DNA of 64,000 bases, from positions 620,001-684,000 of the forward strand of contig CAWFNW010000001.1 in assembly GCA_963817405.1 (NCBI GenBank), in the 5' to 3' direction. A program made the position numbers and the translations under genes. The DNA comes from CAWFNW01 sp963817405. Its GTDB lineage: Bacteria; Actinomycetota; Coriobacteriia; Anaerosomatales; Anaerosomataceae. The first letter of the stretch is position 1. The number at the start of each line of letters is the position of its first letter. Below, one piece after another: positions 16,964 to 25,567 of the stretch. Below the pieces are notes generated by a model. That model did not search any database, was not told the DNA's origin, and saw only the letters and a program-made list of their open reading frames with translations.

Positions 16964-17416
16964 ATGATCTACAGCGAGAAAGTCATGGAGCACTTCGGCA
17001 ACCCGCGCAATGTAGGTTTGCTGGAAGACGCCGACGGCGTGGGCGAAGTGGGCAACCCCGTGTGCGGCGATGTCATGAAGATCACTATCAAGGTAGCCGA
17101 TGACACAATCGACGATATCCGTTTTCAGACGCTCGGCTGCGGTGCCGCCATCGCCACGTCGTCGATCGTCACTGAGATGGCGAAGGGCATGACGCTTCCT
17201 GAGGCCGTCGCAATCACCAAGAAGCAGGTTGCGGAGGAGCTTGGCGGGCTGCCACCCGCGAAGATGCACTGCTCCGTACTCGCAACCGATGGCCTCAGGG
17301 CGGCGGTTGACGACTACCTCGTCAAGCACGGGCGCGACCCGATCGCCGGGCCAATCCTCTCGAGCGACCCAACGTTCGACCCGCACGGTGACGAGGACGA
17401 CCACGATCACGAATGA
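16964..17416 (+). CDS. iscU: Fe-S cluster scaffold protein IscU/NifU N-domain
   Basis: A 150-residue scaffold on which IscS-derived sulfur and iron assemble a cluster. The ligands C34, D36, C59, H102 and C103 are in place (NPVCGD, TLGCGAA, KMHCS), as is LPPAK at 96-100, the chaperone-binding motif. It differs from the typical 125-130 residue length by an acidic His/Asp-rich tail, DPHGDEDDHDHE, that could bind divalent metal. It is 24 bases downstream of iscS and is followed by a hairpin terminator. Confidence 0.95.
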   Translation: MIYSEKVMEHFGNPRNVGLLEDADGVGEVGNPVCGDVMKITIKVADDTIDDIRFQTLGCGAAIATSSIVTEMAKGMTLPEAVAITKKQVAEELGGLPPAKMHCSVLATDGLRAAVDDYLVKHGRDPIAGPILSSDPTFDPHGDEDDHDHE

Positions 17417-17451
17417 CCCTGAGCGCTCGCTTCCTGCGAACACCCAGGACC

Positions 17452-17481
17452 ACGGCCGGCCACCCTCTCGGTGCCGGCCGT
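17452..17481 (+). terminator. Hairpin terminator of the isc operon
   Basis: ACGGCCGGC at 17452-17460 pairs with GCCGGCCGT at 17473-17481, with a further ACC/GGT inner pairing, 35 bases after the iscU stop. No long U-tract follows. Confidence 0.6.
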
Positions 17482-17550
17482 TCATCACTCCGGCGTGTAC
17501 GTTCGTCCCGGCGTTGCATATCCTGAGCACATCGGCCCCGGGAGAACCGT

Positions 17551-18807
17551 ATGACCCGCCGCATCGACTTCGCACGCATCATCGCCGCACGCTACCTGTC
17601 ACGGGCAGGGAGCGAAGCGGCCTTCTTTGTCGGCGTATGGGGTAAGGCCGCGTTCGACTTCCAGGCGACCGCGGGCCAGCTCGCCATTGTGATGCTGGCG
17701 CTCTCGATCGTCTCGATTGCCGGCAGCATCATCGGCGGCGTACTCGTGGACCGGTTCGGCCCGCGCCGCACCCTCATCGGCGCCGAGATGCTCTTCGCGC
17801 CGGCCGCGCTCGCGATCGTGTTCGCGGACTCGCTCACCTCGCTCACCGTGCTGGCTGCGATCTGGGGCTTCGTTGGCGCGCCGGTGATGACTGCGGGCGC
17901 ATCGTTCGCGCCGTTCCTCGCCAAGGACGAAGAGCAGCTCACGAAGGTGAACGCGTGGCTCGAGGCCGCGGGCTCGGCCGCATTCGTGACGGGTCCGGCC
18001 GCCGGCGCCTTCATCGTGCACTACGTGAGCGTCGACTGGGTCTTCTACGTCGACGCGATCACCTCGGTGATCGCTGCCGTGCTCGTCTGGCGCGCGCGTC
18101 TGGCCCGACCCGTCAAGCGTGAGGCGCACACCTCTGCGTTCGCCGAGTTCCGCGAAGGCGTTAGCGTCGCGTACGGCAGCCGCTCGCTGCGCTTCTACGT
18201 CCTCGGCGGGACCGTCGCGTGGCTCGGTTTCGGCGCGTTCAGCGCACTCGAGCCGCTCTTCTACCGCGACGCCGTCGGCACATCGATCGAGGCGCTCGGC
18301 TACGTCAACTCGCTCTTCGGCGTGGGCATCCTCGTCGGATCGTACGTGCTGTCTCGCCTGCCGCGCGGCGCGATCTCAGCGCGCGGGCTGTCCGTCACCC
18401 TCATCCTGTCGGGTCTCGGATCGCTCGCCTACGTGGGCACGACCGATCTGCGCTTCATCGCCCTGGGCGCGGTCGTGTGGGGCATCGTCCTCGGCGTCAT
18501 GGAACCGCTCTTGCGCACGCTCGTGCACCGCGACTCGCCCGCGGGACTCGTCGGACGTATCACGGGCACTGCGATGGTGCACCGGCAGGCGGGTGAGCTC
18601 GTCCCCCTCGCCTTCGCTCCCGCGCTCGCCGCGACGTTCGGCGTCCAGGCCACGCTCATCGGCGGCGGACTACTGATCTCGATCATCGCCGCGATCGCGC
18701 TCTTCGAGGCTGCGGCGATCGATCGCGAACGGCGCGGCAGGCCGGTGCCCGCGGTGCCGTTCGCAAGCTTCCCGCTCGATGAGGACCAGCTCGGGCCCCT
18801 GCTCTAG
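17551..18807 (+). CDS. MFS transporter, DHA3/MFS_3-type exporter
   Basis: A 418-residue protein with 12 hydrophobic segments. GGVLVDRFGPRRTLIGAE is the MFS loop 2-3 motif (GX3DRxGxRR), and the overall pattern matches the MFS_3 (EntS/macrolide-efflux) exporters. The direction is probably outward and the substrate is unknown. GGGAGA precedes the ATG at 17551. It lies 81 bases before the potassium permease gene; no clear functional link is seen. Confidence 0.87.
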   Translation: MTRRIDFARIIAARYLSRAGSEAAFFVGVWGKAAFDFQATAGQLAIVMLALSIVSIAGSIIGGVLVDRFGPRRTLIGAEMLFAPAALAIVFADSLTSLTVLAAIWGFVGAPVMTAGASFAPFLAKDEEQLTKVNAWLEAAGSAAFVTGPAAGAFIVHYVSVDWVFYVDAITSVIAAVLVWRARLARPVKREAHTSAFAEFREGVSVAYGSRSLRFYVLGGTVAWLGFGAFSALEPLFYRDAVGTSIEALGYVNSLFGVGILVGSYVLSRLPRGAISARGLSVTLILSGLGSLAYVGTTDLRFIALGAVVWGIVLGVMEPLLRTLVHRDSPAGLVGRITGTAMVHRQAGELVPLAFAPALAATFGVQATLIGGGLLISIIAAIALFEAAAIDRERRGRPVPAVPFASFPLDEDQLGPLL

Positions 18808-18888
18808 CCGCGCCACGCTTCACGTTCCACCCACGGTGCCGTACGGTAGACGCGGCGAAGTGCGCAACGTCCTCACGAAAGGAACGGA

Positions 18889-20763
18889 ATGGCCGTTACG
18901 CTCAAGCGGTTACTGCTGGGCAATCCGCTCCACAACCGGGAGGCGATGCACCAGCGATTGAGCAACCCTGTGGCGCTCGCCGTCTTCTCCAGCGATGCGC
19001 TCTCCTCGGTCGCGTACGCCCCCGGTGAGATTCTGCTCATGCTGGCGCTTGCAGGTTCCGGCGCGCTCCACCTCACCCTGCCGATCGCAATCGCGATCGG
19101 CGTGCTGCTCACCGTCGTGGTGCTGTCGTACCGGCAGACGATCCGCGAATACCCTGGAGGCGGCGGGTCGTACATCGTCGCGAAGGAGAACCTCGGCACG
19201 GTGCCAGGGCTCATCGCTGGGGCGTCGCTCCTAGTCGACTACATCCTGACTGTCGCAGTCTCGATCTCAGCCTCGGTTGCCGCGATCACGTCCGCACAGC
19301 CCAAGCTCCTCCCCTATACGGTGCCAATCGCCGTCGCATTCGTCGCGATGCTCGCGATCGCGAACCTTCGCGGGGTGAAAGAGTCGGGCGCTGTGTTCGC
19401 CGGGCCAACGTTCATGTTCATCGCGCTCTTGGGCTTTATGGTGGTCGTCGGCCTCACGCGCTTCGCCACGGGCAATAGCTTCAGTGTGCCTCCGCCGGCG
19501 GAGGCGATAGAGCCCGTCCAGACACTCACCCTCTTCCTTATCCTCAAGGCGTTTGCTTCAGGGTGCACGGCGATGACCGGCGTCGAGGCAATTGCGAACG
19601 GCGTGCAAGCGTTCAAGCAGCCGGAGGCGAAGAATGCATCCACGACACTCACCTGGATGGCCGGAATCCTGCTCTTCCTCTTCGTGGGCGTCGCGCTCCT
19701 CGTGAGTCTCGCAGGGGTGCATCCTTCCGAAACCGAGACGGTAATCAGCCAGCTCTCCCGCGAGCTCTTCGGTACGGGCTGGCTCTACTATCTGATTTCG
19801 GCGAGCGTCGCCGCCATCCTCGTCATGGCCGCGAACACCGCCTACGCCGACTTCCCGCGGCTCTCGTCGTTCGTCGCCGCCGACGACTTCCTTCCGCACC
19901 AGCTGAAGGACCGCGGCCACCGCCTCGTGTTCAGCAATGGGATCATCCTGCTCACCCTCGCGGCGATCGCGCTTCTCGTGATCTTCCGGGGCATCACCAC
20001 CCGCCTCATCCCGCTCTACGCGGTGGGCGTGTTCACGTCGTTCACGCTCTCCCAGTCGGGCATGGTGATCCACCACCTGCGGGCGCGGGAGCCCAATTGG
20101 CAGCGCTCGCTTATCATCAACGCAGCAGGAGCAGCGACAACGGCACTCGTGACCGGCGTCATCGCCGTCGCGAAGTTCCGCTCGGGCGCGTGGATCGTGC
20201 TCATCCTCATACCAATCATCGTCGTGTACTTCATGTGGGTTCGCAGGCAGTACGACCGCGTGAAGCGCGAGCTTGCGATTCGGCCCGAAGAGTTCGTCGA
20301 TCTTGATTGGCAGTCATACAACCGGATGCACAACCATGTGATCGTCCTCGTGAAGGACATCGACCGGCGGCTCGTCCGAGCGCTCCAGTACGCGAAGTCA
20401 CTGCGGGCGGACAAGCTCGAGGCGCTCTACGTCGACACTTCCGGCCGAGCGGCCAGCTTCCGGGCGGCGTGGGAGTCCGCGCAGTTCGGCGTCAAGCTCG
20501 TGGTGATCGAGTCACCGTACCGCGAGATCCTCGGACCCATCATGGACTACGTGCGCGCGATTCCGCGACCGACCGAGGACCATGTCGTGACCGTGATCCT
20601 GCCCGAGTACGCGGCGGAACATGCGGCGGACGCCATACTGCACGATCAGACCTCGTTCTGGCTGAAGCAGCAGCTGTTTGACGAGCCGGGCGTCATCCTC
20701 ACCGACGTGCCGTACCACATCGGCGATCTCGGAGGATCGTCGGCAGCCCCGCGTCCGCACTAG
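18889..20763 (+). CDS. KimA-like APC-superfamily potassium permease
   Basis: A 624-residue protein with a 12-helix APC core (about residues 25-460) and a roughly 150-residue cytosolic C-terminal domain, the architecture of the KimA/YdaO high-affinity K+ importer. SSDALSSVAYAPGEILL and YRQTIREYPGGGGSYIVAKENLG are the most conserved KimA stretches. A KimA role rather than amino-acid transport is supported by the convergent neighbours, two TrkA-type K+ regulators. This arrangement matches Rv2690c with ceoB-ceoC in Mycobacterium tuberculosis. Its TAG stop overlaps the minus-strand TrkA stop within a shared CTAG. In Bacillus KimA is inhibited by c-di-AMP; no c-di-AMP riboswitch was seen here. Confidence 0.85.
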   Translation: MAVTLKRLLLGNPLHNREAMHQRLSNPVALAVFSSDALSSVAYAPGEILLMLALAGSGALHLTLPIAIAIGVLLTVVVLSYRQTIREYPGGGGSYIVAKENLGTVPGLIAGASLLVDYILTVAVSISASVAAITSAQPKLLPYTVPIAVAFVAMLAIANLRGVKESGAVFAGPTFMFIALLGFMVVVGLTRFATGNSFSVPPPAEAIEPVQTLTLFLILKAFASGCTAMTGVEAIANGVQAFKQPEAKNASTTLTWMAGILLFLFVGVALLVSLAGVHPSETETVISQLSRELFGTGWLYYLISASVAAILVMAANTAYADFPRLSSFVAADDFLPHQLKDRGHRLVFSNGIILLTLAAIALLVIFRGITTRLIPLYAVGVFTSFTLSQSGMVIHHLRAREPNWQRSLIINAAGAATTALVTGVIAVAKFRSGAWIVLILIPIIVVYFMWVRRQYDRVKRELAIRPEEFVDLDWQSYNRMHNHVIVLVKDIDRRLVRALQYAKSLRADKLEALYVDTSGRAASFRAAWESAQFGVKLVVIESPYREILGPIMDYVRAIPRPTEDHVVTVILPEYAAEHAADAILHDQTSFWLKQQLFDEPGVILTDVPYHIGDLGGSSAAPRPH

Positions 20764-21458
20764 CGATCTTCGGGCGCCGCGCGCTCCCCGGGTTCCGCCA
20801 CGCCTAGTGCAGCCCGTATCGCGGTTGCATCGAGGGCTCCCTCCGCGAGCAGGAGAAGCTTGTCGCCCCCCGAAAGCACGGTGTCGCCGCGAGCGGCCCG
20901 AACGCCGCCCGGCGTCAGCACAGCCATGACGGTCACGTTCGGCGGCAGCTCGATTCCCGCCAGGGTCGATCCCACCTTGGACGCGTCCTTGGGCATGCAG
21001 TACTCGTCGATCTCGATGCCGTCCGCCTGAAGATTCAGCAGCGTCACCAGGTCTTGGAGGCCGAGGTCCCTGTTGATCACCTCGAACAGGATGGTCGATG
21101 CGGAGACTGCGGCGTCGACGCCCCACGCCTTGTCGAACAGCCACTCGTTCTCCGGGTGGTTGACCCGCGCATAGACGCGCGTCTCAGCGCAGAACTCCTT
21201 CGTGAGCGTGGCGACGACCAAGTTGTCCTCGTCGTCTCCCGTGACAGCTACCATGAGATTGGCCTCCCGCACGCCCGCCGACTCGAGGACCGACGGCTCA
21301 CACGCGTCCCCTGCGATCACGTCCACGTCGGGCAGCCGGCTCCGGAGCGCCTCGGCGCGCTCAGACCGTTGCTCCACAAGGGTGATGCTGTGCTCCCGAC
21401 TCAGACGGGAAGCCAGATGCGCTCCGACCTTGCCGCCGCCAATGATCGTGATCCGCAT
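20760..21458 (-). CDS. trkA: TrkA-family potassium transport regulator (RCK protein), ceoC-like
   Basis: A 232-residue RCK protein: a Rossmann NAD(H)/nucleotide-binding domain from MRITIIGGGKVGAHLASRLS to about residue 140, then a TrkA_C domain (VMAVLTPGGVRAARGDTVLSGGDKLLLLAE). It should gate a K+ transporter in response to NAD(H) or other nucleotides. It follows the first TrkA gene with a 4-base gap. No TrkH/KtrB membrane subunit is in the window, so the partner may be the adjacent KimA-like permease or lie elsewhere. Confidence 0.92.
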   Translation of the reverse strand: MRITIIGGGKVGAHLASRLSREHSITLVEQRSERAEALRSRLPDVDVIAGDACEPSVLESAGVREANLMVAVTGDDEDNLVVATLTKEFCAETRVYARVNHPENEWLFDKAWGVDAAVSASTILFEVINRDLGLQDLVTLLNLQADGIEIDEYCMPKDASKVGSTLAGIELPPNVTVMAVLTPGGVRAARGDTVLSGGDKLLLLAEGALDATAIRAALGVAEPGERAAPEDR

Positions 21459-21462
21459 CGCG

Positions 21463-22119
21463 TTACTCCTGTTCTACGTCAAGGAGCTGCTTGAGCTCCG
21501 GCAGCGCGTCTCGCGTCACGGTGATGCCGAGACGATCGCCGCGCTTGAGCTCGAGCCGGGGCTCGGGGATCTGCGCCTCGCCGTCGCGCACGAGGGTCGT
21601 GATGTGGAACTTCTTCGGGTAGTCGACATCACCGACCCGCCTGCCGGAAAGCGTCGTGCCCGCCACAGCCGAGATGGTGACGACCTCGCCGCTGCCAAGA
21701 ATCGAGGTCGTCCGCAGCAGTGGCTCGACGATGGTCGCCAGGAATATCCCGCTTTCCCACTGGACGCTGGAAATCGTAGGGATACCGAGCCCCTCGTAGA
21801 TGATCGCGCGCCGGGGATCATAGATGCGGGCCACGACCCGCGGCACGTTGAATCGCTCTTTCGCGATACGCGCGCTCACCATATTGCTGTTGTCACCGCT
21901 CGTGACCGCGGCGTATGCGTCAGCGCGCTCGATTCCCGCCTTCAGCAACGTCGCCCGGTCGAAGACCTCGCCCGTCAGCTTCCGGCCACCGAAACTCGGG
22001 GCAGGCTGGTCGAACACACGGGCGTCACGGTCGATGACCGCCACCGAGTGGCCACCCGCCTCCAACATGTTCGCGAGGTAGCGGCCTACTCGGCCGTACC
22101 CGCCGATGACGACGAGCAT
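21463..22119 (-). CDS. trkA: TrkA-family potassium transport regulator (RCK protein), ceoB-like
   Basis: A 218-residue RCK protein starting MLVVIGGYGRVGRYLANMLE (GxGxxG nucleotide-binding loop), with a TrkA_C domain after residue 140. The ATG at 22119 is preferred over upstream frame extension because AAGGAG lies 6 bases upstream and the fold begins here. It heads a two-gene trkA unit and is divergent from cysK across 269 bases. Confidence 0.92.
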   Translation of the reverse strand: MLVVIGGYGRVGRYLANMLEAGGHSVAVIDRDARVFDQPAPSFGGRKLTGEVFDRATLLKAGIERADAYAAVTSGDNSNMVSARIAKERFNVPRVVARIYDPRRAIIYEGLGIPTISSVQWESGIFLATIVEPLLRTTSILGSGEVVTISAVAGTTLSGRRVGDVDYPKKFHITTLVRDGEAQIPEPRLELKRGDRLGITVTRDALPELKQLLDVEQE

Positions 22120-22388
22120 GGGTTCTCCTTGTTGTTGCAGCCGCCTGGCGCGGCTGTCGCTCACCCCATGCTAGTGGCTGCGTCCTCCGGGCGCCAATCT
22201 CGCTGCTCGCGTCTCGAGCTGATGCGACCCGGCCGACCTGACCGGGGTCCCAGAACCGCGTCCCACGCTCCCTGCGAACTCGTTTGGCGTAAGAACATCG
22301 TTTTAATGCGCTTTATCTGCTTGCCCTCGAGGCCACCGCGTCATAGGGTGGTTGCAGGATCTACGACTGTGTACCCTTGGAGGCACCC

Positions 22389-23345
22389 ATGACCCGCGTC
22401 TACGACGAGATCACCGAGACGATCGGCGATACCCCGCTCGTGTACCTCAGGCGTCTCGGTGCCCAGCTGCACGCGCGCATCGCCATCAAGATGGAGTCGC
22501 GCAATCCCGGCGGCTCGGTCAAGGACCGCATCGGCTGGGGGATGGTCTCCGATGCCGAGGATCGTGGCCTCATCACTCCCGGCGATTCGGTGCTCATAGA
22601 ACCGACGTCCGGCAACACGGGCATTGCGCTTGCCATGATCGGCGCAGCGCGCGGCTATCGAGTCATCCTCACGATGCCCGACTCGATGTCGGTCGAGCGC
22701 CGCAAGCTCCTCGCTGCATACGGCGCGGAGCTTGTGCTCACGCCGCGCGCCGATGGCATGCGGGGCGCCGTGGAAGAGTCGGAGCGCATCGCCGAGAAGA
22801 CCTCCGGCGCGTTCATCCCCGGTCAGTTCGTCAACCCCGCCAACCCCGCGGCACACTATCGAACGACCGGTCCCGAGATCGTGGGGGCGCTTCAAGAAGC
22901 GCCGCTCGGCGCGTTCGTCGCGGGTGTGGGCACAGGCGGCACCATCACCGGCGCGGGCCGCTACCTCAAGGAACGGTATCTTCAAGCACTCCTCGTCGCG
23001 GTCGAACCGGCCGAGTCACCCATCATCGGCCAGGCCCTCCGGGGCGAGACGCTCACCCCGGGTCCGCACGGGATCCAGGGTATCGGCGCCAACTTCATCC
23101 CGGAGGTGCTCGACCTCGGCCAACTCTCGGAGGTGCTCCCCGTGACCGCCGAGGCGGCGATCACGACAGCCCGCCGTCTCGCCGCCGAGGAGGGGCTCTT
23201 CGTGGGCATCTCGTCGGGCGCGAATGTCGCAGCCGCGCTCGAGCTGGCGGCACGTCCGGAGCTCTCGGGCACCGTCATCGTCACCGTCGCCCCGTCAACG
23301 GGCGAGCGCTACCTCTCGACGCCTCTGTGGGAAGGACTGGCCTAG
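22389..23345 (+). CDS. cysK: Cysteine synthase (O-acetylserine sulfhydrylase)
   Basis: A 318-residue PLP enzyme making cysteine from O-acetylserine and sulfide. MESRNPGGSVKDRIGW contains the PLP lysine, EPTSGNTGIALA is the substrate Asn loop, and GVGTGGTITGAGRYLKE is the phosphate cradle. TTGGAGGC precedes the ATG at 22389. An Rrf2 regulator gene begins 2 bases after its stop. The 269-base upstream region (22120-22388) is shared with the divergent trkA pair; its AT-richest part, about 22283-22322, is where a regulator site would be expected, but no palindrome stands out. Confidence 0.95.
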   Translation: MTRVYDEITETIGDTPLVYLRRLGAQLHARIAIKMESRNPGGSVKDRIGWGMVSDAEDRGLITPGDSVLIEPTSGNTGIALAMIGAARGYRVILTMPDSMSVERRKLLAAYGAELVLTPRADGMRGAVEESERIAEKTSGAFIPGQFVNPANPAAHYRTTGPEIVGALQEAPLGAFVAGVGTGGTITGAGRYLKERYLQALLVAVEPAESPIIGQALRGETLTPGPHGIQGIGANFIPEVLDLGQLSEVLPVTAEAAITTARRLAAEEGLFVGISSGANVAAALELAARPELSGTVIVTVAPSTGERYLSTPLWEGLA

Positions 23346-23347
23346 CC

Positions 23348-23764
23348 GTGCGCGTCTCGCAACGGCTCGACTACTCGGTTCGGCTGCTCGTGGCCCTCGC
23401 CCGGCAGCCGCAGGATGTGTTCGCCGGCTCGGGGGAACTTGCGGTCCGTCTCGGGCTCCCGCGCCGATTCCTGGAGCTCCAGGTGAGCACACTCAAGTCC
23501 GCCGGACTGCTGCGATGTCGGCGCGGCGCAGGCGGTGGCTGCGCGCTCGCGCACGACGCCGCCGAAATCTCCGTCGCGGATGTCGTGCGGGCCGTCGAGG
23601 GATCGGTCCTGGATGTACCCAAGACGCAGACGTCCGCGGCGGCCGAGGCCTGGACCCGTGCGTCGGCCGCGCTTGAAGCGGAGCTTGCCTCGATCTCGCT
23701 CGCCGACCTCGCGACCCGACAGGCAGCGCTCGACGCCGCGATCGCGCCGATCTACTTCATCTGA
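23348..23764 (+). CDS. Rrf2-family transcriptional regulator, CymR-like by context
   Basis: A 138-residue winged-helix protein beginning at GTG 23348 (VRVSQRLDYSVRLLVALA). RRGAGGGCALA is the wing. Unlike IscR it lacks the three clustered cysteines, so it is probably not an Fe-S sensor. In Firmicutes the Rrf2 protein CymR represses cysteine genes through a complex with CysK. The 2-base spacing here strongly suggests a similar CysK-dependent cysteine regulator, but that is inference. The ribosome-binding site GGAAGGA is distant, so translation is likely coupled to cysK. Confidence 0.85.
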   Translation: MRVSQRLDYSVRLLVALARQPQDVFAGSGELAVRLGLPRRFLELQVSTLKSAGLLRCRRGAGGGCALAHDAAEISVADVVRAVEGSVLDVPKTQTSAAAEAWTRASAALEAELASISLADLATRQAALDAAIAPIYFI

Positions 23765-23803
23765 GGCCGACGCCGGTTCAGGCGCGCGCAAGCACCCGCT
23801 CGG

Positions 23804-24676
23804 TCACACTTGATAGAGCCTCCAGAGCGCCTGCGTCCCAAGCTCCGCACCACCCTCATCGGCGAGCCGCTCATACAGGCGCTTGGCAAGTGCGAGGCCG
23901 GGCAGGTCGATGCCCGCCGTCTCCGCCTCGGCAAGTGCGATGCGCAGGTCCTTGATGAAGTGCTTCACGTAGAAGCCGGGAGCAAGGTCACCAGACAGGA
24001 TCCGAGGCCCGTAGTTGCTCATCGACCATGACCCTGCCGATCCGGCCGAGATTGCTGCGTGAACCCGCTCGGGATCGAGCCCCACCGCCCGCGCGTAGGC
24101 CAGCGACTCGACGACGCTCAGCATCGTGCCGGCGATTGCGATCTGGTTCGCCATCTTCGTGTGCTGTCCGGTGCCGGGTCCGCCCATGCGGCTGACCGTC
24201 TTCCCCATCACCTCGAAGATCGGCAGCGCGCGCTCGTAGGCCCCGGCGTCCCCGCCGACCATGATCGTGAGGCGCGCTTCCCGTGCACCGACATCGCCGC
24301 CCGAAACCGGAGCGTCGAGTGCACTCAAGCCTCGGGCTCGCGCTGCCTCGGCGATCCGAATCGCAAGTGACGGGGTCGACGTCGTCATATCGATGAGGAG
24401 TGCGCCTTGCTGAGCGCGCTCGACCACGCCGCCCTTCCCCAGGTAGACGTCTTCCACGTCCGCGGGGTACCCCACGGTGGAGATGACGACGTCGGCACGC
24501 GACGCCGCCTCGCCGGCGCTGGCGGCCCACTCGGCACCAAGCGCGAGGAGCGGCTCGGCCCGCGCCTTGGTTCGGTTGAACACCACGAGCGGATAGCCCG
24601 CCGCGAGTACGTGGCCCGCCATTGAGCGCCCCATGACGCCGGTCCCGATGAACGCGATCACAGGTTTCTCAGACAT
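23804..24676 (-). CDS. NAD(P)-dependent beta-hydroxyacid dehydrogenase (GarR/MmsB family)
   Basis: A 290-residue oxidoreductase with an N-terminal Rossmann domain (AFIGTGVMGRSMAGHVLAAG), substrate motif DAPVSGGDVGARE, and the catalytic lysine helix GPGTGQHTKMANQ. It should oxidise a short beta-hydroxyacid such as tartronate semialdehyde, 3-hydroxyisobutyrate or 4-hydroxybutyrate to the semialdehyde, or reduce it. The ATG at 24676 with GAGGGGG upstream is preferred over the frame extension to 24793, which crosses a terminator hairpin. Confidence 0.9.
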   Translation of the reverse strand: MSEKPVIAFIGTGVMGRSMAGHVLAAGYPLVVFNRTKARAEPLLALGAEWAASAGEAASRADVVISTVGYPADVEDVYLGKGGVVERAQQGALLIDMTTSTPSLAIRIAEAARARGLSALDAPVSGGDVGAREARLTIMVGGDAGAYERALPIFEVMGKTVSRMGGPGTGQHTKMANQIAIAGTMLSVVESLAYARAVGLDPERVHAAISAGSAGSWSMSNYGPRILSGDLAPGFYVKHFIKDLRIALAEAETAGIDLPGLALAKRLYERLADEGGAELGTQALWRLYQV

Positions 24677-24699
24677 CGGTTGCCCCCTCTGGTGTGGAA

Positions 24700-24720
24700 A
24701 CGGCCGCCCTCGGCGGCCGT
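24700..24720 (-). terminator. Hairpin terminator after the HsmA-family gene
   Basis: ACGGCCGCC at 24700-24708 pairs with GGCGGCCGT at 24712-24720 around a 3-base loop, between the stop of the 24777-25154 gene and the start of the dehydrogenase gene, both on the minus strand. Confidence 0.65.
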
Positions 24721-24776
24721 GCGCGATGAATTGGGCCGAACGCGACAAGTGTAGCGCACGCGCTTCAGCGGCAGCC

Positions 24777-25154
24777 CTACGCCGCCATCCCAAGGAACAT
24801 GCCGCCGATATACGGCACGAGCCATACGAGCCACACGATGACGCTCAGCCGGTGGAAGCGCGTCCGAGTGGCTTCATCGCCTCGGCGCACGACGATCGTC
24901 GCCCACACGGCGTGCGCGAGCATGAGCCAGATCGCGAGTTGCCCGGTGATCGTGTGCATGCTCGTCCAGTCGATCCCCGGCTCAAGCAGGTCCATGGCGT
25001 ACGTGCCGGATGCGTCGAAGAGCAGCCCAAGCCAGAACATGCCGACGTGCCAGGGTTTGAGGTAGCGCGCGATGCGCTCTGACCACACGCCAACCGAGTA
25101 GAAGATGAGAGCGAGCGTGATCAGCACGGTGGCGACCACGTTCAGCGAAGACAT
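24777..25154 (-). CDS. HsmA/TIGR03987 family small membrane protein
   Basis: A 125-residue protein with four membrane helices. The pattern ITLALIFYSVGVWSE, LKPWHVGMFWLGLLFDASGT, HTITGQLAIWLMLAHAVWAT and VWLVWLVPYIGGMFLGM matches the TIGR03987/HsmA family of uncharacterised membrane proteins. ATG 25154 with GGGAG upstream is the family start; the frame stays open through the repeat element upstream to a GTG at 25232, adding MRFLGTPVFS and more. It sits 50 bases downstream of repeat copy 1. Confidence 0.85.
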   Translation of the reverse strand: MSSLNVVATVLITLALIFYSVGVWSERIARYLKPWHVGMFWLGLLFDASGTYAMDLLEPGIDWTSMHTITGQLAIWLMLAHAVWATIVVRRGDEATRTRFHRLSVIVWLVWLVPYIGGMFLGMAA

Positions 25155-25203
25155 GAGCGACTCCCGTCGGTGTACCGACACCAGCGGCCAACGGGAAGCG
25201 GGT

Positions 25204-25567
25204 GAGAATACAGGTGTCCCGAGAAACCTCACCAGCGAGACACGCTACTCCGTGGCTTCCCATTTCACACCATTGGAGCCTGCAGACTTCCGGCCAGCTT
25301 GCGCGTGCCTTCCCTCTCCAGTCCCCGCCGGCAGCTACTGGTACGCCGCCTTTCGCGGTTCGCCCGGTTCGACCTCTCGGGACAAGAACGACTCTAGAGC
25401 ATCACTCTGGGGTGTGCAAGAGGCAATTCTCGAATTGTCCGAGTTGCTGACGAACGGTTGCCAATCTCAGTTAAACGCCTCTCATCGAGAGACGAACGGA
25501 CTCTGGCAACCTCTCGTCCCGCTATTGCACACGCCTCGGGGCGTTTGTGCCACCGCTCGGTCGTCTA
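25204..25567. repeat. 364-bp structured direct repeat, copy 1
   Basis: Identical to 26826-27189 except C25451/T27073 and C25462/A27084. No significant protein-coding frame spans it. On paper it forms CAATT-CTCG-AATTG (25424-25437), an 8-bp helix GGTTGCCA/TGGCAACC (25456-25463 with 25504-25511) enclosing CTCTC-ATC-GAGAG, and a hairpin with TCGG loop at 25527-25550. A long-range helix, TGTGCAA/TTGCACA (25413-25419 with 25525-25531) plus AGAGG/CCTCT, closes the domain and competes with the 25527-25550 hairpin. It fills the gap between the MFS stop (25565, inside the repeat) and the HsmA gene. It is either a leader or small RNA, or a non-autonomous mobile repeat; no terminal inverted repeats or target duplications are seen. 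Confidence 0.9.

Noticed and set aside
22120..22388. T-box or SAM riboswitch upstream of cysK
   Set aside because: No T-box sequence, SAM core or terminator is found; only a moderately AT-rich patch.
25204..25567. Cobalamin riboswitch, tRNA or tmRNA inside the repeat
   Set aside because: GGTG...GAAAT...GCCAC and GGTTCGACC strings are present, but the B12-box order, tRNA cloverleaf and tmRNA ends do not fit.
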